9,514 nucleotides of DNA, from NCBI GenBank assembly GCA_018648945.1, contig JABGQJ010000264.1, forward strand, positions 1 through 9,514. The letters run 5' to 3'. The notes beneath the pieces are model-generated. The model did not search any database. It was not told the origin of the DNA and saw only the letters and a program-made list of their open reading frames with translations. Source of the DNA: Victivallales bacterium. Lineage in GTDB: Bacteria; Verrucomicrobiota; Lentisphaeria; Oligosphaerales; Lenti-02. Positions 5,708 through 9,514 of this stretch are shown piece after piece. The translations under genes were made by a program, and so were the position numbers. How positions within the stretch are numbered: position 1 is the first letter of the stretch; every line of letters starts with the position of its first letter.

Positions 5708-7771
5708 CTAGTGCTTCCTGCGTAGGGCCTTGAGTCGTTGCCTTCCCTGGCGAGCAAGTCGCTTGCGCGCTTCGGTGATGGTCTTGGCGATCTTCCGTTT
5801 GCCGAGGCCAAGGCGCTTGCCGAGGGTGTGCATGGTTTCCCTTTCCGCAGCAGTCACGGCGCCGTCGACCAGGGCCATCTCGGCCATTGCCTCCAGGCAG
5901 GCGTGGGTCGTGTTTGCTTCCTCCGGCATCCCCAACTCGAGCTCGCCGGCCTGCGCAGCGACGATCAGACGCTTGCGTTCCGCTTTCCGAATCCCATGTT
6001 TGGTCGCCAGGGCCTCAAGCAGCTTCATCTCCTCCTCGTCGATCACATTGTCGGCCAGCATGACGTGGAGGGCCCAGGCCACCAGTTCCCGCCCCGAGGC
6101 CGGGGGCAGGCTGACCGCTTCACGGGAGCGCGCTCTGGACTTCCTGCGAGGCTTGGCCTCTTGCAGGCGGGACAGGAACTCGCGGACCGGCTTCTCGTCC
6201 GCGACGCAGACATTGGCCAGGAGCCAATCCTGCTCCCCGTTTGCCATTGCGTCGCCGCAGTATTCGCAGGCGTCGGCGACGGTGTTGGTGACGGGAGCGC
6301 CGCAGCCCGGGCAATGGGCTGAGGACAGCGCGTCATCCATGTCGCCCTTCACCCCGTGCTTGCGCGTGAGGAGGAAGAAGGAGACATGGAACCTGACCCC
6401 GATGGTCCGTTGCCGTGTGCCATTTGGCTGCTGCAGCTCCGTGCCACTGCTCCAGTGGATTCTGACCAGAGCCTGGTCGAGGGGGGATTCGCAGAGAATG
6501 CCCTCGGTTTCCACGGAGCCCACTGCTGCCCCGGAGGGAATGGGCCGGGTGCCGTCCGGATCCGGTCGGAGATCCCTTGCCATGGCTTCGCAGTAGGCGG
6601 GCGTGCTCATCTTCCGGAGGGGGAGGACCTTGCCCGACTGCCAAGCGGCGATGCGCCGCCAGAACACAACACTCGCCCGGTCTTCCAGGTGCTGAAGACA
6701 GAATCCCGGGTCGTTCGCGGCCATTGCAGAGACCCCTCGGATCTCATTGGGCGCGCGCGGTTTCCATTCCGATTCCTGGGTGATCTCGGTCAGGATCCAG
6801 TCGTATCGTCCACTTCGCACCTTGGCGTTGCACGATTCGCAGCTCTCTGTCTGGTTCAGCCGAAGAGGGCTGCCGCAGTTTGGGCAATGGCCTTCGAAGA
6901 GGCCATCCGCGTTCCGTGTCTTGGCTCCCGGTCTGCGGACGAAGGACCAGTATTCCACGAAGCCTTGGCGGGACTTGTCGCCAGAGGTGACCCGCCCGGA
7001 GGCATTCACTTCGTAGTCGATGGCAGAGGCCTGGAAGCGCACGGTGATCGCCTGGAAGTTGCTGTCCACACCTCCTGTGGCGACTGTGGCTTCCCGTACC
7101 TTGACCCCCTTCATCACGTTGCGGGTTCCCCGCTCCTTCATCTCCGCGATCTGGAGGGAGAAGCGCTCGTAGACGGCGTCGGAGACGAAGCGGTGGATGG
7201 GGGTCAGATCCTGCTTGCTCCAAGCACTCTGGAGAACGCGGAACGCACGGCTGGCCCGGCGGAGGAACGCGTAGGAACCGAATGCCGGGTCGGCGTCCCG
7301 GATGCCTTGGAGCATGCCGTCCAGGGCCAGTTGGTCGGCTTTCCGCTTGGAGCGCCGGATGCTCCGCTCCTCGATCTTCGGTTTCGTCACTTCGGCGATG
7401 ACGACTGCCACAGCGGCGAACAGCGTGAAGAGGATAGGGAGGGTGAGTCCATCTTTGCGGCGTTCCCCGTCAGGGCCACTGCTGTAGCTGGGGTTTCGGT
7501 AGCTGCGACTGTCGTAGTTGTCACTGCCGTGGCTGCCACTGCCGTAGTTGCCGCTGCCGTAGCTGCCGCCGCCACCCGAGGAGAAGCCCCCTCCGCCTCC
7601 TCCGCCTCCTCCGCCTCCTCCTCCGCCGCCGCCCCCACCGCCACTGAAGTCCCCGCCGCCCCCGGCGCGGGCGCCGGCTTCCCGTGTCGCCCACAGCGAA
7701 ACCAGGAGGAACGCCAGAAGCGCAAGACAGCGGCAGCGTCGCTGTCGGTGGGTACGGTGGTCTTCGGTCAC
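5708..7771 (-). CDS. Gene D: membrane-anchored Tim44-like / double zinc-ribbon / TerB protein, D/B subtype, with Tyr-Gly-Ser repeats
   Basis: I place the start at GTG 7771, giving 687 residues. It follows a near-ideal GGAGGAGGAG (7786-7777) by five bases and puts the first helix at the same distance from residue 1 as in A, B and C. ATG 7789 is the alternative and adds six residues. In order: an anchor or signal helix (about 14-29) ending in GARA near 36; a 19-glycine run (44-62); six Ser/Tyr/Gly pentapeptides (70-99); a second membrane helix (about 109-126); a basic stretch (about 136-144); a first Tim44-like domain (about 160-282); zinc ribbon 1 (C296, C299, C311, C314); a second Tim44/NTF2-like domain (about 350-475); zinc ribbon 2 (C487, C490, C502, C505); a basic linker; and TerB (about 560-672) with MLADNVIDEEE and LVDGAVTAAE. 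It is the first paralog after the SPFH gene and resembles B most. In the TerB family, acidic residues of this kind bind metal; here that is inferred only. Confidence 0.91.
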   Translation of the reverse strand: MTEDHRTHRQRRCRCLALLAFLLVSLWATREAGARAGGGGDFSGGGGGGGGGGGGGGGGGGGFSSGGGGSYGSGNYGSGSHGSDNYDSRSYRNPSYSSGPDGERRKDGLTLPILFTLFAAVAVVIAEVTKPKIEERSIRRSKRKADQLALDGMLQGIRDADPAFGSYAFLRRASRAFRVLQSAWSKQDLTPIHRFVSDAVYERFSLQIAEMKERGTRNVMKGVKVREATVATGGVDSNFQAITVRFQASAIDYEVNASGRVTSGDKSRQGFVEYWSFVRRPGAKTRNADGLFEGHCPNCGSPLRLNQTESCESCNAKVRSGRYDWILTEITQESEWKPRAPNEIRGVSAMAANDPGFCLQHLEDRASVVFWRRIAAWQSGKVLPLRKMSTPAYCEAMARDLRPDPDGTRPIPSGAAVGSVETEGILCESPLDQALVRIHWSSGTELQQPNGTRQRTIGVRFHVSFFLLTRKHGVKGDMDDALSSAHCPGCGAPVTNTVADACEYCGDAMANGEQDWLLANVCVADEKPVREFLSRLQEAKPRRKSRARSREAVSLPPASGRELVAWALHVMLADNVIDEEEMKLLEALATKHGIRKAERKRLIVAAQAGELELGMPEEANTTHACLEAMAEMALVDGAVTAAERETMHTLGKRLGLGKRKIAKTITEARKRLARQGRQRLKALRRKH
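7475..7564 (-). repeat. Six tandem 15-bp units coding (S/N)(Y/H)x(S/N)x pentapeptides in gene D
   Basis: Residues 70-99 of gene D divide into SYGSG, NYGSG, SHGSD, NYDSR, SYRNP and SYSSG. The codons show a degenerate 15-bp period, for example AGCTACGGCAGCGGC next to AACTACGGCAGTGGC. The block lies between the glycine run and the second membrane helix. No other paralog here has it. Confidence 0.8.
7586..7642 (-). repeat. 19-glycine tract in gene D containing a 9-bp tandem repeat
   Basis: Nineteen consecutive glycine codons. The central part (7595-7621) is three perfect copies of a 9-bp unit (gcctcctcc on the plus strand, GGA-GGA-GGC as codons). The unit length is a multiple of three, so slippage would lengthen or shorten the linker without breaking the frame. 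Confidence 0.85.
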
Positions 7772-7776
7772 GCGGT

Positions 7777-7786
7777 CTCCTCCTCC
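7777..7786 (-). promoter_or_regulatory. Strong Shine-Dalgarno that decides the GTG start of gene D
   Basis: The minus strand reads GGAGGAGGAG, then five bases, then GTG 7771. A weaker purine stretch (GGGGAAGG) precedes the alternative ATG at 7789, but that region is also one arm of an inverted repeat (7796-7818). Confidence 0.6.
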
Positions 7787-7795
7787 CATGGCCTT

Positions 7796-7818
7796 CCCCT
7801 AGGTCATCGGGCTAGGGG
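7796..7818 (-). other. Inverted repeat 3 of the E-D spacer
   Basis: Perfect 7-bp arms (CCCCTAG / CTAGGGG) with a 9-nt loop, just before the gene D ribosome-binding region. No T-tract follows. If formed in RNA it would abut, and could partly hide, the translation start of gene D. Confidence 0.5.
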
Positions 7819-7825
7819 TGCCTCG

Positions 7826-7851
7826 GGGGGGCTGCGGCGCGCAATCCCCCC
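7826..7851 (-). other. Inverted repeat 2 of the E-D spacer
   Basis: Six Gs facing six Cs with a 14-nt GC-rich loop. It would be a very stable RNA stem. There is no T-tract on the minus-strand side, so it is not a typical intrinsic terminator. Confidence 0.45.
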
Positions 7852-7867
7852 GCTAGTCTTGTCTTTG

Positions 7868-7886
7868 CCGACCCGAGAGTGGTCGG
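7868..7886 (-). other. Inverted repeat 1 of the E-D spacer
   Basis: Perfect 6-bp arms (CCGACC / GGTCGG) with a 7-nt loop, 17 bases after the gene E stop codon. The sequence after it on the minus strand is CAAAGACAAGAC, with no T-run, so termination by the standard mechanism is not supported. Confidence 0.45.
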
Positions 7887-7902
7887 AAGCTGGCTGAGCA
7901 AG

Positions 7903-9024
7903 CTACGGCATCGGTGGCGGCATGGGCGGAGGCATCGGCGGGGGCGCGTTGAAGAGCCCGGCCAGTTCCGGGATCTGGCCCGCCGCGGTCCAGGCTGCCA
8001 TGCCTTGCTTCCAGAGCATGGTCTCGCGGGTGACTTGCCCCGATTGGACGTTCTGGGCCATGGCATTGCCGTCGAACGGGCCGAGTTGCTGGCCGTTCAC
8101 CGCCGCGAACCACTGCACGGGCTGCGGGATTGGCGGGGGTGCGACTCCGGGTTGCTGCGGGGCTTGGGCGCCTTGCTGCATGGTTCCACCCATCACTTGG
8201 CCCATGTTCACGCCGGCGATCATGCCCATCATGTTGCCGCCGCCGCCCTCGTTCTGGGCCATGTCGCCGATGGCGTTGGCGGTCTTGAACTGGGTATAGG
8301 TGTTCATGTTGCCGAGCACGCCCATGGACGAGCGCGTATCGAGGGCCTTCTCCACTTCCTCGGGCAGGCTGATGTTCTCGATCAGGAACTTGGTGAGGCT
8401 GACGCCATACTCGTCGAACTCCGGCTGGAGCTTCTCGCAGAGGTCGTCGCCCATCTCGTTGTAGTTGGCGGCCAGATCGAGGGCCGGGATCTGCATTTCC
8501 CCGAGGGCATCGGCGAAGCGGGCCGAGAGCATGTTGCGGAACTGGGCGGCGATGCCGGCCGTATCGTAGTCGGCGTTGGTGCCGGAGATCTGTTTGACGA
8601 AGGTGCCCGGATCGGTGACTTGGAAGCAGTAGCTGCCGAAGGCGCGCAGGCGGATGGGCCCGAACTCGGGATCGCGCATCATGATCGGGTTGCGCGTGCC
8701 CCACTTCTGGTTCGTGAATTGCCGGGTGGAGACGAAGAAGGTGTCGCACTGGAACGGCGCGCCAAAGGCGTACTTCCAGTTGGAGAGGCTGGTGAGGATG
8801 GGGATGTTGTTGGTGGTCAGCCGATGGCGACCGGGGCCAAATACATCGCCTAGTACCCCTTCGTGCATGAAGACTGCCTTCTGGCTTTCGCGGACGATGA
8901 GCTGCGCGCCATTCTTGATGGCGTTGTCCCGCCGCTGGAATTTCCAGACGATGGTGTCCTGCGTTTGGTCTTCCCATTGGATGACGTCGAGGAACTGACC
9001 GCGGATGGCGTCGAATAGGCCCAT
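7903..9024 (-). CDS. Gene E: SPFH-domain protein (YdjI / 'virion core protein-like' type) with C-terminal GYF_2 domain
   Basis: A 373-residue protein without a signal peptide or obvious membrane helix. ATG 9024 is preceded by AAGGAG with six bases spacing. Upstream in-frame codons to 9504 are open but run into the divergent gene and carry no family signal. The N-terminus MGLFDAIRGQFLDVIQW and the motifs VFMHEGVLGD, FGPGRHRL and PIRLRAFGSY belong to the SPFH family related to Bacillus YdjI. The SPFH region covers about residues 25-220 and is followed by a helix (about 220-265) and a Gly/Met-rich segment (NEGGGGNMMGMI). After a proline-rich linker (about 286-303) comes a GYF_2 domain (305-358) with WFAAVNGQQLGPF and LWKQGMAAW. 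The protein ends in PPPMPPPMPPPMP. SPFH proteins assemble into membrane-associated oligomeric scaffolds; this type is linked to PspA stress systems in Bacillus. As the first gene of the cluster, E probably acts with the membrane proteins D-A, which is inference from gene order. Confidence 0.93.
   Translation of the reverse strand: MGLFDAIRGQFLDVIQWEDQTQDTIVWKFQRRDNAIKNGAQLIVRESQKAVFMHEGVLGDVFGPGRHRLTTNNIPILTSLSNWKYAFGAPFQCDTFFVSTRQFTNQKWGTRNPIMMRDPEFGPIRLRAFGSYCFQVTDPGTFVKQISGTNADYDTAGIAAQFRNMLSARFADALGEMQIPALDLAANYNEMGDDLCEKLQPEFDEYGVSLTKFLIENISLPEEVEKALDTRSSMGVLGNMNTYTQFKTANAIGDMAQNEGGGGNMMGMIAGVNMGQVMGGTMQQGAQAPQQPGVAPPPIPQPVQWFAAVNGQQLGPFDGNAMAQNVQSGQVTRETMLWKQGMAAWTAAGQIPELAGLFNAPPPMPPPMPPPMP
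7909..7944 (-). repeat. Three tandem 12-bp units coding PPPM at the C-terminus of gene E
   Basis: Codons 361-372 are three copies of PPPM, followed by a last Pro and TAG. Each unit is three CCN codons and ATG, with different third bases between units. The tail therefore looks maintained at the protein level. Confidence 0.8.
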
Positions 9025-9285
9025 GATCTTCTCCTTGGTGCTGGTTGGGGAGCTTGTGCCAAGTGTACATGGAAGACTGTACCCAGCAGCGCGCGAATCG
9101 CAAGACCCAAGTACAAACACGGCGCTCCTGTGGAATCGCTCGCCTCCCACCCCTGCCTCTTCCCTCGCTGGTCCGGCTCTGCCAGCGGGGAGTTCTCCTG
9201 CCGTGGCTAAGAAATCCACGTCTCGTGCGTGTATATCTATAGACGGACATGTCATGTCTGCATTGCTCAGGCAAGGAGAGCCCCC
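9025..9285. promoter_or_regulatory. Divergent control region between the E-D-C-B-A cluster and gene F
   Basis: A 261-bp gene-free stretch separates oppositely directed genes, so it should hold promoters for both. For the minus strand the best core-promoter candidate is TTGCGA (9103-9098), 16 bp, then TACAGT (9081-9076), about 50 bp before ATG 9024; each hexamer matches the housekeeping consensus at four of six positions. For the plus strand the only AT-rich patch is 9231-9241 (tatatctata), a possible -10 region 35-50 bp before the Shine-Dalgarno of gene F; no convincing -35 is seen. Beside it is an 8-bp palindrome, GACATGTC (9246-9253), followed by a repeat of CATGTC, which could be an operator. 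These assignments are tentative. Confidence 0.35.
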
Positions 9286-9514
9286 ATGAGCCATTTCCAT
9301 TCGTTCCTCGCCGCCTCCCTTATCTCTGTCGTCGGGCTCGTTGCCGCCCCCGGCGACGTTGGCTTCGTGGAGGATTTCGCACTTGCGCCGGACCGTGCGG
9401 TGCCGCTCAAGGAGCTGATCGCAGGCACGCGGGAGTACTACTACTACCACTGCCTCCACTACCAGAACACCGGGGCACTGGACCAGGCGGAGGACATGCT
9501 CCAACGCTGGATCA
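9286..9514 (+). CDS. Gene F: N-terminus of a secreted protein of unknown function (3' end beyond right edge)
   Basis: ATG 9286 follows AAGGAG (9273-9278) by seven bases, and the frame is open for 76 codons to the window edge. Residues 1-22 are a typical signal peptide: a short polar start, a hydrophobic core FLAASLISVVGLVAA, and a small-residue cleavage region. The mature part begins FVEDFALAPDRAVPLKELI and continues with a Tyr-rich helix (TREYYYYHCLHYQNTG) and LDQAEDMLQRW. The latter pattern resembles a tetratricopeptide-type helical hairpin. From memory, this beginning is found in long extracytoplasmic proteins of Planctomycetes, Lentisphaerae and similar phyla; I cannot confirm this without a search. 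Its divergent orientation gives no strong reason to place it in the same system as E-A. Confidence 0.75.
   Translation, partial: MSHFHSFLAASLISVVGLVAAPGDVGFVEDFALAPDRAVPLKELIAGTREYYYYHCLHYQNTGALDQAEDMLQRWI

Noticed and set aside
7475..7650. CRISPR array or mobile-element repeat in the region of short repeats
   Set aside because: The repeats are in-frame, code low-complexity protein, and have no spacers, terminal inverted repeats or transposase nearby.
7796..7886. Intrinsic terminator between genes E and D
   Set aside because: Stable stems are present, but none is followed by a T-tract on the minus strand.
7853..9274. A 473-codon minus-strand frame overlapping gene E in another phase
   Set aside because: Its translation is Arg/Pro/His-rich with no domain pattern, while the frame of 7903-9024 encodes a clear SPFH-GYF_2 protein.
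9025..9504. Upstream extension of gene E to 9504
   Set aside because: It would overlap the signal-peptide gene F and add about 160 residues unlike any SPFH N-terminus. ATG 9024 has a good Shine-Dalgarno and the family-typical MGLFD start.

Overview
The window is GC-rich bacterial DNA. It is dominated by one minus-strand gene cluster that reads from right to left. No rRNA, tRNA, CRISPR array, transposase or integrase is visible. The organism cannot be fixed from this window. The N-terminus of the plus-strand gene at the right edge resembles a large secreted protein family that I associate, from memory only, with Planctomycetes, Lentisphaerae and related phyla, so a PVC-like or neighbouring lineage is a low-confidence guess.

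Layout in the direction of transcription of the cluster: a divergent control region (9025-9285); gene E (9024-7903), an SPFH-domain protein of the YdjI / 'virion core protein-like' type with a C-terminal GYF_2 domain; a 131-bp spacer with three perfect inverted repeats; then four paralogous membrane-protein genes, D (7771-5708), C (5689-3722), B (3608-1623) and A (1279 to beyond the left edge). Between B and A lies a short relic (about 1515-1378) of the 3' end of another copy. In the opposite direction, gene F (9286 to beyond the right edge) encodes the start of a secreted protein.

The complete paralogs share one architecture: an N-terminal signal or anchor helix, a variable low-complexity linker, a second membrane helix, a basic stretch, a Tim44-like domain, a four-cysteine zinc ribbon, a second Tim44/NTF2-like domain, a second zinc ribbon, and a C-terminal TerB-like domain with the acidic DG motifs of that family. 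A has the same order as far as it is visible. D and B form one subtype and C and A the other, so the array looks like a duplicated two-gene unit. The relic is of the C/A subtype. The predicted cytoplasmic parts are well conserved, while the stretch between the two membrane helices differs in every copy.

Inferred role: E would act as a soluble, membrane-associating oligomeric scaffold. The Tim44-zinc ribbon-TerB proteins would be its membrane-embedded partners in an envelope-stress or membrane-surveillance complex. This rests on domain families and gene order, with no direct functional evidence. SPFH proteins of this type are linked to phage-shock (PspA) systems in Bacillus, and TerB domains to tellurite/Ter stress systems.
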